Shown here piece by piece: positions 27,154-35,876 of a stretch of 64,000 bases of DNA. This DNA is from Yersinia massiliensis (GTDB lineage: Bacteria > Pseudomonadota > Gammaproteobacteria > Enterobacterales > Enterobacteriaceae). The notes below the pieces were generated by a model. That model did not search any database and had not been told where the DNA came from. It was given only the letters and a program-made list of their open reading frames with translations. The translations under genes and the position numbers were made by a program. The stretch covers positions 2,790,001 through 2,854,000 of the forward strand of contig NZ_CP028487.1 of the NCBI RefSeq assembly GCF_003048255.1, read 5' to 3'. Every line of letters begins with the position of its first letter. The first letter of the stretch is position 1.

Positions 27154-29001
27154 TTAGCTTGGGTAACTCATTGATGTTGATATTTTAGCGCCTACTGGGG
27201 AAGTAATGGTTCTGCGGGCACCTGTTTTATCATCAATCAGCGTTAGCTCTATTTCAGACTTGCCGCCAACACCTTGAGTTATGTCATCAATGTCCCTAAC
27301 GCTATTATTCGGATTTGTTAAAATAGATGGTGGCTGATTTCCTGTGATGCTTTCTCCGGTTTCGTTTATCGATACTGGAGGTGATACGTTGATATCAGAA
27401 GGAGTACTAGCCGCTAACCCGCCGGACTGAGGATGAATGGCAGGTAAACCCGGCATAATCTTCTGGAGATAGTTACGCGTTTCAGCAGGCGCTTGCTCTA
27501 GCCCATATTTTTTAACGTTATTCTGTCCCCAGTTATAAGAAGCAACGGCCTTATTGACATCCCCATCAAACATTTTAAGCAAGTCAGAAAGATACTTGGC
27601 TGCTGCTTCGCTGGATTTATTGAAGTCCATTCGGTCATCCATCGAGTTTAAGCCATAATCTCTACCTGTTGGCGGCATAAACTGAAATGGACCCTGCGCC
27701 CCTGCGGGTGATAGTAGATTTTTACCTCGATTAGATTCAGTCAGGTAGACCCGATCAAGGATTGTAGGTGGAAGGTTATACTGCGACTCTAACTGTTTTA
27801 GCCTTATTTGCTGCTGATCCTCGCTGGGAAACCTGTATGGGGTATTGGCGGGAGTTATTGCCTTTTCTGCATCAAGTCGCTTCTGTTCTTGCTCATCTTT
27901 AGGCCCATAATATTGTTCATATTTTTTCCGATAACCCTCAGTCATTATTCCGTAATCTGACCCAACCTTATCCCACTCGCTCAGATTTTTATAAAACTCG
28001 GGGTCGTTATAACCACGACGTAATTGATCAGCCTCTTTCCCTCGGTTTAACCCTAAAAAATGCGCAACTGAAATACTGTCTATACCATTAGTGACGACAT
28101 CAGTGACGCCTTCTATCCCGTCTTTAACTGAACCATCAGACAGGATCGCACTATAAAACTTATTCTGTCCGCGCTGTTTTAGCCCATCCCATGCGGCGCT
28201 CACCTCCGCTATTGTGCGGTCTAATTCGGTGAGTTGCTGATTGAGGGCAGGGTCTACGGTTAAATTGAATTTATCCGCTTTAGCCAGTAACTCTTTGTAT
28301 CTGACGCCCTCACGCATTAATGCCAACATAGGCGCATCAAACCCTAAGGCATCAGCCACTGTTTTCTGTGTTTGCGGCGATAGTTTAGGGAATATTTTTG
28401 CAACATTTTCCAAGGTCTTATACACATCTGCCGTGCCATCCTTGAGCCGCTCAATGATAATCCCGTTTTGAGCCAATAATGCCTGCGTCGTATCATTTCT
28501 CGCCCACAAAGGGTCATTGAACGTTTTATATAAGTCTTCTACAGATTGACGGGCGGAGTCGCTATCTACTCCCAAAATCTGCATCGCGCCGCTAACACGG
28601 CTAAAATTATCAACTGACATACCGGCATTTTTAGCCGCGACATCAAGTGAGTACGCCGAATCAGCAGCAGCGCTTAACCCCTGAGCGGCTTTGATGCCAA
28701 GATAGCCAACAGCGCCAAGCGCACCAAAGCTGAGCGCCTTACCGCCTATCTCACCGACCATTTTAAGGGGCGGTACCAGATCGCCGATAAACTGCACACC
28801 GTCACGCGCAAACTGCCCCATTCCTTTGAGGCGAGTATTCAGATCATCAATGCCTTCCGTTGATTCCTGCCCGCCCAGCTTAAGTCCCTCGCGCGTTTTA
28901 TCCAGATCGGGAAGGAGGTTTTTTACAGCCTCTTCGATGCGCTGAATGGAGGCCGATGCCTGATCTGACGCAGTCAGTTCAAAATCAAATGCATTACCCA
29001 T
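27154..29001 (-). CDS. Tail tape measure protein with lytic transglycosylase
   Basis: The 615-residue protein sets tail length and helps DNA entry. N-terminal part: coiled-coil and small hydrophobic helices (GGKALSFGALGAVGYLGIKA). At about 405-510 there is a lytic transglycosylase SLT domain with the catalytic Glu in YLTESNRGK, AGAQGPFQFMPPTG, and AVASYNWGQNNVKKY. The domain would cut peptidoglycan at entry. Short relative to Mu gp42-type tape measures with long coils. The start codon overlaps the end of the frameshift extension from the upstream gene. Confidence 0.92.
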   Translation of the reverse strand: MGNAFDFELTASDQASASIQRIEEAVKNLLPDLDKTREGLKLGGQESTEGIDDLNTRLKGMGQFARDGVQFIGDLVPPLKMVGEIGGKALSFGALGAVGYLGIKAAQGLSAAADSAYSLDVAAKNAGMSVDNFSRVSGAMQILGVDSDSARQSVEDLYKTFNDPLWARNDTTQALLAQNGIIIERLKDGTADVYKTLENVAKIFPKLSPQTQKTVADALGFDAPMLALMREGVRYKELLAKADKFNLTVDPALNQQLTELDRTIAEVSAAWDGLKQRGQNKFYSAILSDGSVKDGIEGVTDVVTNGIDSISVAHFLGLNRGKEADQLRRGYNDPEFYKNLSEWDKVGSDYGIMTEGYRKKYEQYYGPKDEQEQKRLDAEKAITPANTPYRFPSEDQQQIRLKQLESQYNLPPTILDRVYLTESNRGKNLLSPAGAQGPFQFMPPTGRDYGLNSMDDRMDFNKSSEAAAKYLSDLLKMFDGDVNKAVASYNWGQNNVKKYGLEQAPAETRNYLQKIMPGLPAIHPQSGGLAASTPSDINVSPPVSINETGESITGNQPPSILTNPNNSVRDIDDITQGVGGKSEIELTLIDDKTGARRTITSPVGAKISTSMSYPS

Positions 29002-29421
29002 CTTTACCCGCCTTAACCTTGTTAATTCTGACCGCTTGCTGATACCACCACTGCAATCGGCTATAGGTCAGGGACCAAGCATCAGTTGGCCCCCACCTAT
29101 AGTAATAAGTCACATCTGCTAGCTCATTACCCCACTCTCCGGCTGGGGGGAGTAGGCTAAAAAACTCATCATGTAGACCTCACAGGATTTATAGTCGGTA
29201 AAGGCCATCTTTTTGATGGCTTCACGCGGCACATTCGACACCAGCGAAATAAGTAGCCCCATCGCACTCAGTGCGCCCGATTTAGCCTGCTCGTCATAAA
29301 ACTGCTGAACCTGTAATAATACCGGCTCACTGAGTTCGATAAACTCATAGGTGGTTTTAGTCGCATCATGAGAAATAGGCTTAACAAGCGTGATTGTTTT
29401 AGTGCGTTCCAGTTCAGACAT
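28994..29421 (-). CDS. Tail assembly chaperone, -1 frameshift product
   Basis: Predicted long form of the chaperone. Reading the gene at 29119-29421 to the heptamer T-TTT-TTA (plus-strand 29158-29164) and slipping back one base gives an open frame of about 55 codons to TAA at 28994-28996. It contains GEWGNELADVTYYY and LTYSRLQWWYQQAVR, a Trp-rich pattern typical of lambda GT / P2 E+E' extensions. A second run, TCCCCCC, at 29145-29151 is in the same phase and is an alternative slip site. The short form stops at 29119. Confidence 0.75.
29119..29421 (-). CDS. Tail assembly chaperone, short form (Mu gp41-like)
   Basis: 100-residue protein in the position of Mu gp41, between the tube protein and the tape measure. 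It is likely a chaperone that coats the tape measure before tail assembly. The segment RTKTITLVKPISHDATKTTYEF matches typical tail chaperone openings. Its last codons carry the slippery sequence described for the long form. Confidence 0.88.
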   Translation of the reverse strand: MSELERTKTITLVKPISHDATKTTYEFIELSEPVLLQVQQFYDEQAKSGALSAMGLLISLVSNVPREAIKKMAFTDYKSCEVYMMSFLAYSPQPESGVMS

Positions 29422-29422
29422 C

Positions 29423-29797
29423 TTAGTTCTCCGTCACCGATACAGAGCCACCTTCCCAGCGAATATCAGCCGTTGCCTCAGTGCTATCCACTTCCTGAGT
29501 ATTGACCGACCACATACCACTGCCGATAATCGTTTTGCCATTGGCCAGCTCACAGACAATATTGACATTAGTCTGATCGTTAAAATCACTGATCGACGTG
29601 CCGCCACTGTCGCGGATTTGGCAGGAAATAAACGGAGCACTAAAGGTTTCTTTATAACCATGTACCCCATCCATCCCTGTGAGCGTTTCACGCTTGAATT
29701 TGGAAGGGCTGTACTTGAACTGCCCCGCCACCATGATAGTCATGCCGTCAACCGTGACATACGCTGTCCCGGCGAGGCGATTGGAGGTATCACCCAT
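29423..29797 (-). CDS. Tail tube protein (Mu gp40-like)
   Basis: Mu M-type tube protein, 124 residues. Shows RLAGTAYVTVDGMTIMVAGQ and the conserved loop ETLTGMDGVHGYKE. It polymerises into the inner tube within the sheath. It lies between sheath and chaperone genes, as in Mu. Confidence 0.9.
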   Translation of the reverse strand: MGDTSNRLAGTAYVTVDGMTIMVAGQFKYSPSKFKRETLTGMDGVHGYKETFSAPFISCQIRDSGGTSISDFNDQTNVNIVCELANGKTIIGSGMWSVNTQEVDSTEATADIRWEGGSVSVTEN

Positions 29798-29809
29798 GAT
29801 AATGCGTCC

Positions 29810-31300
29810 TTATGCAGATGCCTGTAGGCGGAATTGGTTGAGAACGGCAAAGATGCGTAACTGATTGATCAGAACACCCGTCCACAGCACATCAACGCGG
29901 TTCGGGTTGCTGGCGCTCTTTTCGACAATCAATCCCTTGGCAAAACCTTTGGCATCTTGCACGTAACCGTTAAATTCCAACGTCTGGTACTGCGCGATCA
30001 ACTCGGCGCGGATCACGTTCGGGGTGATAATCGCCGAGCCGGGAGCAAAGCGGGTGCCATCAGCCGCCAGCTTCATACGGGCAAACTTCGATGTCACCTG
30101 AGTGCGCAGGAATCGGGTGACGAACATCAGCAGAAATAAGGTTTCAATCTGCAAATAGCTGTCATCTTCCGCCCCATATTTGTTCTTTTGGTAGGTGGTG
30201 ATGATGTTTTCTACCTGTACCGTGCCATCGTCGGCAGTGGTGACCGTCGATATCCCGCTGTGCAGCAGGTTGTTACGCTCGGTCAGCGTAAATCGACTTG
30301 CCAGTGGCGGGGCCAGTACACCACTAATCGCTAATGTTTGTAACGGGCGTCCGGGGTCATTACGCAGACTTTGCGCAATCCCGCCAACATAAGCCGCTGA
30401 CCAGACGTAGCTCGGTGTTGGCGAACCATTTACCCCCAACAGTGAAGCATGCTGATCATTACGCAATTCGCCTGCAGCTGTCAGTTGACCATAAGTGCCG
30501 GATTGAGCAGCGAAGCTGTGGCCATACAATTGCTGGCTGTAGCTCCATCGACCGGTGCTGTCTGACAGAAACTCTTTGATTTTATTCAACGATGCCGTAT
30601 CGGTGTACGGGTTGATGATGAAATCAAAGGTTCGGTCCTGCAAATTAGCCAGCGCATCATCCAATTCAGGCGCACCCGCACCGCCAGCCATCGGTGTGAA
30701 TATCAGTACCAGGCTATCTGGCGTGGTTTCACCGCCAGTGCTACCCAGATAATTCAGACGTAAATCAATCGTGTTACCGTGTGCACCTTTGTTTTTAGCC
30801 GTGAGCGTGATGACTGCTTCCACAGCGACAGCAGTGACAGGTAAGGCACTTGCTGCATTGATGGCGGCGGTTAATGCAGTGGCAATAGCCGCCACATCAT
30901 CAGTCGCTACCACCGCGACTTGTACACGAATACCGGCGATATAAAGAGAGATAACCCCGGTTGCTGATGCCTGCGTGGTCACGGTGATCTTACCTGTTGC
31001 CGCCACCATCGATTCCGCATCACTCAACGGCAAAATGTAGATCTCACCAGCTGTGTCATTCGCTAAGTATGCAGCCATCTGACCATGCAACATTGAACCT
31101 GCACCGCATTGTCCCGCGACGGTGGCCACGGAGGAAACCAGTACGGGCATATCTGCCGGTAAAGTCCCCTCATCCAGCATCTGCCCCATAATCAGTGTTC
31201 GCTGCGTCGTTGTTGCCGTGTTCGCCTGAGAGTTATCAAATTCAGCGAAGAAAAGCGGCGTCCGAAGATTGCTCGGAATGTTAGTAAAAGGAATAGTCAT
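29810..31300 (-). CDS. Contractile tail sheath (Mu gp39-like)
   Basis: 496-residue sheath protein. Opens IPFTNIPSNLRTPLFFAEFD, the Mu L-type N-terminus. The middle contains DRTFDFIINPYTD and the C-terminal part RVDVLWTGVLINQLRIFAV, as in Mu sheath proteins. Its presence shows the phage has a contractile tail. The start overlaps the stop of the DUF2635 gene by one base. Confidence 0.93.
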   Translation of the reverse strand: MTIPFTNIPSNLRTPLFFAEFDNSQANTATTTQRTLIMGQMLDEGTLPADMPVLVSSVATVAGQCGAGSMLHGQMAAYLANDTAGEIYILPLSDAESMVAATGKITVTTQASATGVISLYIAGIRVQVAVVATDDVAAIATALTAAINAASALPVTAVAVEAVITLTAKNKGAHGNTIDLRLNYLGSTGGETTPDSLVLIFTPMAGGAGAPELDDALANLQDRTFDFIINPYTDTASLNKIKEFLSDSTGRWSYSQQLYGHSFAAQSGTYGQLTAAGELRNDQHASLLGVNGSPTPSYVWSAAYVGGIAQSLRNDPGRPLQTLAISGVLAPPLASRFTLTERNNLLHSGISTVTTADDGTVQVENIITTYQKNKYGAEDDSYLQIETLFLLMFVTRFLRTQVTSKFARMKLAADGTRFAPGSAIITPNVIRAELIAQYQTLEFNGYVQDAKGFAKGLIVEKSASNPNRVDVLWTGVLINQLRIFAVLNQFRLQASA

Positions 31301-31491
31301 TATTTGGTTTTCTCCGCTTTAGTGACTTCTGGCGCGGGTTTAGCCTCTTTAGGCTGTTCACGCACGACATCACCGTCGTTTAAACGACGACGCCAAAATG
31401 AGTTATCGGGAACCTCAGCGCCGGATTCAGGCAAAAAGGTGCCCTTAACCGGGTCGCGTACAGTGCGACCGGCTACGGGTTTAACAATCAT
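31300..31491 (-). CDS. DUF2635 protein (Mu gp38-like)
   Basis: 63 residues: KPVAGRTVRDPVKGTFLPES, then W-R-R-R-L-x-D-G-D-V, a classic DUF2635 layout. The tail is Lys/Glu/Pro-rich and probably disordered. Role in tail assembly unknown. Position before the sheath gene matches Mu gene 38. Confidence 0.88.
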   Translation of the reverse strand: MIVKPVAGRTVRDPVKGTFLPESGAEVPDNSFWRRRLNDGDVVREQPKEAKPAPEVTKAEKTK

Positions 31492-31496
31492 GGGGT

Positions 31497-32042
31497 TTAC
31501 TCCGAAAGGTCTATTGATACCACAGGTTGAGTGGTGCCGTCTGGCATCGACATAGTGATATCGATACCCTCCAGAGGATCGCCCACAATGGGGTAAAAAT
31601 CCTCTGGGCCTTGGTAATACTCAATATCCAGCTCCATCAGTAGTTGAGCCATATGCCCTTCACCACTCGAATCCAGATCAATGGTTGAGCGAACTCGGGC
31701 AAACTGCTGTATTTGGCGGGTGAGGTCATAACTGTTGATCACCGCTCGTTCAATTTGTTCTCGCAACCGCTCGAGCGACAACTCTGCCTTGTTCGCCCCG
31801 TCATTCTCATTCTCACCGTCCAACTCCTGCAACCGGCCAGTAATGCGAACGGTGGTGATGGTGTTGAACTGTGGGGCGTTACGGCCTAATGACTGCTTTT
31901 CCTCGATAAGGGTTTGCACCAAAATAACCGGATACATTTCCTCGGTCGTTGGCCAGTCACGCGGGGAGTAGACGCGGTTTCCCGCGTCAGTATTCCCAAC
32001 AATGGCATCAACAACCAACTGCCTGACCTGCGCTGTATTCAT
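31497..32042 (-). CDS. Mu gp37-like protein (probable tail terminator)
   Basis: Phage protein Gp37 family, 181 residues. It has VILVQTLIEEKQSL near the N-terminus and a C-terminal VVSIDLSE strand. Location between head-tail joining and sheath genes suggests it caps the tail tube. Confidence 0.78.
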   Translation of the reverse strand: MNTAQVRQLVVDAIVGNTDAGNRVYSPRDWPTTEEMYPVILVQTLIEEKQSLGRNAPQFNTITTVRITGRLQELDGENENDGANKAELSLERLREQIERAVINSYDLTRQIQQFARVRSTIDLDSSGEGHMAQLLMELDIEYYQGPEDFYPIVGDPLEGIDITMSMPDGTTQPVVSIDLSE

Positions 32043-32383
32043 GTTTTTACCCGATTAAGAATGAGTTTGCTGCCACCGTGACTGTCTGGCTGAACATCTG
32101 CGACAGCAAACAAGGTATTGACTGGTTCATTAGCCACGACACCAATAAATACCCGATCCCCTTGTTTGGGTGGCGAACGAAACTCACTATCTCTGACCCC
32201 TAAAACGGGATTAGTGGTATTTATGGTGCTGCCATCATCCAGCGTATCGATGGTGGTGTAGGCCCGATCAAAGATGCCTCTGATGGTGTAAGTTGGCTTA
32301 CCACCAGCGGGGCGATAATCAACCGGGTCACCAAATACCGAATGCAAGGGTGCAAGAAGATGCTGATCCCAGTTGATACCCAT
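32039..32383 (-). CDS. Head-tail joining protein
   Basis: 114 residues with a beta-rich profile: YTIRGIFDRAYTTIDTLDDG and SEFRSPPKQGDRVFIG. This resembles lambda FII/Gifsy-type head-tail connector proteins. Overlaps neighbours by four and one bases. The exact subfamily is not certain. Confidence 0.7.
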   Translation of the reverse strand: MGINWDQHLLAPLHSVFGDPVDYRPAGGKPTYTIRGIFDRAYTTIDTLDDGSTINTTNPVLGVRDSEFRSPPKQGDRVFIGVVANEPVNTLFAVADVQPDSHGGSKLILNRVKT

Positions 32384-32877
32384 CAGCTACCCCGATTTAT
32401 CTTCACACCATCATCGACAGTGATTGAGGGGCCTACAGCGCGTGCTGCCTGCTGCCGTAATGCTTTCACATCAGCAACCACGCCCAGACTAATCAGCCTT
32501 TCAGCATCATTATGTGGTAGGAATAAACGGCTATTCTCCTCATGAGTTTCCCCGCTATGGCGCAGGGTCTGGCCCTTTACCACCACAAGCTCCATCTCGT
32601 CAGAGTCATCAGCAGGACCATCACTCCCCAGTTCATTCTCTGTGGTGTTTTCCTGAGTCTGAGACTCACCAAAAACCGTGCTCTGATCATCTGATATTTC
32701 AGGTGTTTTAGGCGGTTCCTCACTCGTTGATGTCTCTTTTTGCACCTCAGGATCAGGCTGTGTTTCGTTATTATCCGTCACAACAGTCTGTTCCTGCGGG
32801 GTGTCAGCGGCGAACTCGGGCGGCAAGCCGCCCAGTTCGTTGATGCTGGCTTGCTGCTTGCTCGGTGTTTTTGCCAT
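32383..32877 (-). CDS. Phage head-region protein, unknown role, 164 aa
   Basis: Low-complexity, acidic N-terminal two thirds rich in Glu, Thr, Pro and Asp, followed by a folded-looking end with LVVVKGQTLRHSGETHEE and AERLISLGVV. Its position after the major capsid gene matches packaging-accessory or connector genes (lambda FI-like position), but sequence alone does not settle it. Start chosen at the ATG of MAKTPSK. Confidence 0.6.
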   Translation of the reverse strand: MAKTPSKQQASINELGGLPPEFAADTPQEQTVVTDNNETQPDPEVQKETSTSEEPPKTPEISDDQSTVFGESQTQENTTENELGSDGPADDSDEMELVVVKGQTLRHSGETHEENSRLFLPHNDAERLISLGVVADVKALRQQAARAVGPSITVDDGVKINRGS

Positions 32878-32878
32878 A

Positions 32879-33925
32879 TCACACCACCGTCGCACAGAGG
32901 GAGGCATTCACCCGGCTTGGAATAACCAGCGGAGCGGATTGCATCATCAAATAACGCTGAGCGGGGTTCTTCATGGTCCATGATGACGGTGCAAACGCCA
33001 AAGGCCCGTAATTAAACTCAGGGTCCAGAATGACACCAAAGGCACGCGTCCCCATCAAGTCAGCACCTGACATCAATACGGCACCATCGGGGATCATTGG
33101 TTTTTCGATACCATCAACCGGGTCAATAAACCAATCGTTATACAACCACAAATCATAGTTTCCCCAGCGACCTTTATAGACTGCACCTTTTGAAATTCGT
33201 GGTCCGGCGTCAACCTGATTACCAAACGGACTCAATGCTGGGAATGTGATGGCATTGTCTTTAATAGAGGTATCGAGACGGAACGCTTTCCATGAGGAGG
33301 TCGTAAATACCAAGTCAGTGGCCACCGCCCCGGACTCTTTTAACATCAGTGTTTGCCAGTCTTCAATATCATCTGACGGTCGGGTGTTGGTCGTGCCTGC
33401 GGGAACAGATAAAGGCCATTTATCTGACCCACTCAGTGTAATGGTCAGAGAACTTGAGCGGCCGAAGTCAATCTCAGCCGTTTCAAACCCTTCACCCACG
33501 ACCATAATTTTTGCCTTGGTCAGTGCACTGGCCGCCATCCATTCCAAGCGGCGGTTGATCATGTCAATTTGATCTTCCATTTCAAATTGAATATTGAGCA
33601 TCTCACGTTCAGTGGCGGTGAACTCGCCGCCAATACGCTCGCCCATTTGGCGGCGGATAGGTTTTCGTAGATCTGGAACCCGCACATCTTTAATGTAAGC
33701 AGGCTTAAAGGTATTGGTCTGATATTTTCGGCTTTCAACCAAAAGACCGGCGACTAACGGGGAGACAAAAGGTGCCAAGCGGCGCTTACCGATGTCCACA
33801 TCAATTGAAACCTCTTCAGTCTCATAGGTCACGATGTTAGGAAAGAAGCGATCCAGTAACCAGTTTTGGCTTGTTTTAAGGTTAGGAACAACCTGAACCA
33901 ACGCGTTGGTATCAAAAATATTCAT
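32879..33925 (-). CDS. Major capsid protein (lambda gpE family)
   Basis: 348-residue major capsid protein E. The N-terminus LVQVVPNLKTSQNWLLDRFF and the region FVSPLVAGLLVESRKYQT are family marks. The C-terminal part includes GVILDPEFNYGPLAFAPSSW. It forms the capsid shell together with the decoration protein upstream. Confidence 0.92.
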   Translation of the reverse strand: MNIFDTNALVQVVPNLKTSQNWLLDRFFPNIVTYETEEVSIDVDIGKRRLAPFVSPLVAGLLVESRKYQTNTFKPAYIKDVRVPDLRKPIRRQMGERIGGEFTATEREMLNIQFEMEDQIDMINRRLEWMAASALTKAKIMVVGEGFETAEIDFGRSSSLTITLSGSDKWPLSVPAGTTNTRPSDDIEDWQTLMLKESGAVATDLVFTTSSWKAFRLDTSIKDNAITFPALSPFGNQVDAGPRISKGAVYKGRWGNYDLWLYNDWFIDPVDGIEKPMIPDGAVLMSGADLMGTRAFGVILDPEFNYGPLAFAPSSWTMKNPAQRYLMMQSAPLVIPSRVNASLCATVV

Positions 33926-34033
33926 GTAGTATCTCTTTTAATTTTCTGGCAGCCAGAGCCACCAGATCAAGATTGAAGACGAGCAAACCCCTGCCAGGTG
34001 AGTGGCATTGAGTGCAAATCAGAAAGTGAGGTT

Positions 34034-34435
34034 TTAAACTGTTGCTTGGGTGCTGTCTTCGAGGAAGATTGAATACGTCCGAAGTGCCGTTTTTAACTCG
34101 GCCTGCGTCCATGAAGCATCATGAATAATGCGGTTTTGATTGAATTGTCCCATCAAGTATAGGCCCCCGCGCTGAGACGTTGTTGTTGTATCCACATCAT
34201 CGACAAGGATCGCAACCGGCACTTCGCTGCCGTCATCCGCATCTTTTACTGACTTGATGTATTCGCCTGATGCTGTAATTTTTCCCATCACGGTGCCACG
34301 CAAATGGATTGCCGCTGCCTGAGCAATAACAGCGGTATCCGTGACCAGTTGCAGTGTTCCGGCGATTAACTGGTCGGGCACATACAGAGATGAGCGCATA
34401 CCCGGCTGGAAAGCATTTTGTCCGAAGTTATCCAT
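34034..34435 (-). CDS. Head decoration protein (lambda gpD-like)
   Basis: 133 residues, trimeric decoration protein of the gpD type. Typical features are an extended N-terminus with a GTLQLVTDTAVIAQA start to the fold and AVAILVDDVDTT-like strands (VPVAILVDDVDTTTTSQR). Position between scaffold and capsid genes matches lambda. Confidence 0.85.
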   Translation of the reverse strand: MDNFGQNAFQPGMRSSLYVPDQLIAGTLQLVTDTAVIAQAAAIHLRGTVMGKITASGEYIKSVKDADDGSEVPVAILVDDVDTTTTSQRGGLYLMGQFNQNRIIHDASWTQAELKTALRTYSIFLEDSTQATV

Positions 34436-35019
34436 TATTTTTTACCCTTTGCTGAGTCATAGAGGCTGGTCATCTTATTGACCAGTGACGCGCCTTTTGA
34501 TGCGGCGGCGGTGTCTTGTCCAGGCTGTACATTACCGTGGGCTTGCATCCGCTCATCCAAAGAACGTTTACGAGGGGCTGATGCCGGTGAAGTAGCTGCA
34601 GTGGAGGCAAGAACACGGATCACTGCGGCGGAACTCATGCCGGAATTGAGTGCCAGAGAAACCGCTAAATCTCCGCGCCCGGTAGCATGTTTGCTGCCAA
34701 AGATACGTGCACAGCGCTGACGCTCAGCACTGCGACCTTTTTTGACATTACGGTCGTCGGTATCATCATCACCGTCATCATCACGCCCTTCATCCGCGTC
34801 AGCATCATCGCTGTCATCATCGGCATCAGGGTCCTTTTCATCCTGATCGTCAGGATTATCGTTTGAATCGTCATCGTCCTCTTCAGCGTCAGGATCTTTT
34901 TCATCCTCTTCAGCCTGACGACCTTTGGCCTTTTTGGACTTTTCCTTATCGTCTTCGGTCTCTTCTGATGCTTTGGCCCCACGGCCAAACAGGTGTGAAA
35001 ATCCTTTAATTTTCGCCAT
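34435..35019 (-). CDS. Probable capsid scaffold, acidic, 194 aa
   Basis: The central section (residues about 18-95) is extremely rich in Asp, Glu and Lys. The C-terminal part (SAERQRCARIFGSKHATGRG and DLAVSLALNSG) resembles the scaffold end of lambdoid protease-scaffold proteins (lambda Nu3 region). Here it is a separate gene whose start overlaps the stop of the protease gene by one base, rather than an internal start within it. Confidence 0.72.
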   Translation of the reverse strand: MAKIKGFSHLFGRGAKASEETEDDKEKSKKAKGRQAEEDEKDPDAEEDDDDSNDNPDDQDEKDPDADDDSDDADADEGRDDDGDDDTDDRNVKKGRSAERQRCARIFGSKHATGRGDLAVSLALNSGMSSAAVIRVLASTAATSPASAPRKRSLDERMQAHGNVQPGQDTAAASKGASLVNKMTSLYDSAKGKK

Positions 35020-35876
35020 TACTTTTCTCCAACCAATGTTAATAAATCGCGGAATGCGACATCAGGTGAGGCAACTTGATCAGCTAGCCCCAGTTGCACG
35101 CCATCAGCAGCTAAGAAACAGGCCGCCTCGGTATCCCTGATGGTTCTCTCTGCTATCCCGCGATTGCGGGAAACGGTACTCACGAACAGGCGGCCCATCT
35201 CGTCAACATCTGACTGAATGGCTTTTTTCGCCTCTTCGCTTAAAGGTTCCCAAGGGTTTGACTCAGCTTTTCTGCTGCCAAAAGTGATTATCGTGACCTG
35301 CACCCCATCACTTTTGATGCGCTGCGACCAGTCAACATGCATCACGATGACACCGATAGAACCGACGCCGCCCGTTCGCGGGACGATAATCTTATCCGCC
35401 GAACTGGCCAGTGCATAAGCAGCTGAATAAGCATTTTCGGACAGGATTGACCAGATGGGTTTAGCGCCTCGGGCAGCATAGATTTCATCGGCCAAATCAA
35501 AACAGCCGGCGACTTCACCGCCCGGTGAGTCAATGTCAAAACAAATGCCCTTAACCGCATCATCATTCATTGCGGTCAGAAAGCTGGCCCGAATGCCGTC
35601 ATAGCCTGTCATGCCGCTATAAGGTCGCAGGGTGCCTAACTTTTGCACCAACGTGCCCTGAATCGGAATAACTGCTATACCCTCGATGACGTCATAACCA
35701 CAATCACGACCTTTGCGTGAAAAGAAATCATCCCCTTCATCATCCCAATCGCCATTAGACTGAATGCGCGTCAAGCCGAACCGATCAGTCAGTGCCGCCA
35801 TAACCACTTCAGCCTTGTGCGGGTGAAGTGCCAGCGGGGTGTTAAATAGCCGCTGGGCTAAATGTGGAAGATTCAC
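35019..35876 (-). CDS. Head maturation protease (S49/SppA family)
   Basis: 285-residue ClpP-like protease corresponding to lambda gpC. The nucleophile Ser lies in SENAYSAAYALASSAD, and the Lys in TFGSRKAESNPWEPLSEE. IDSPGGEVAGCFDLAD and GGVGSIGVIVMHVDWS are classic. GTG start with GGAGG upstream. It cleaves scaffold and capsid proteins during head maturation. Confidence 0.92.
   Translation of the reverse strand: MNLPHLAQRLFNTPLALHPHKAEVVMAALTDRFGLTRIQSNGDWDDEGDDFFSRKGRDCGYDVIEGIAVIPIQGTLVQKLGTLRPYSGMTGYDGIRASFLTAMNDDAVKGICFDIDSPGGEVAGCFDLADEIYAARGAKPIWSILSENAYSAAYALASSADKIIVPRTGGVGSIGVIVMHVDWSQRIKSDGVQVTIITFGSRKAESNPWEPLSEEAKKAIQSDVDEMGRLFVSTVSRNRGIAERTIRDTEAACFLAADGVQLGLADQVASPDVAFRDLLTLVGEK

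Noticed and set aside
29390..29827. 145-codon plus-strand ORF
   Set aside because: Antisense to the tail tube and chaperone genes.
34665..34988. 107-codon ORF rich in Met, Lys and Thr
   Set aside because: It is the shifted frame of the Asp/Glu-rich scaffold gene; its composition follows from the GAT/GAA repeats.
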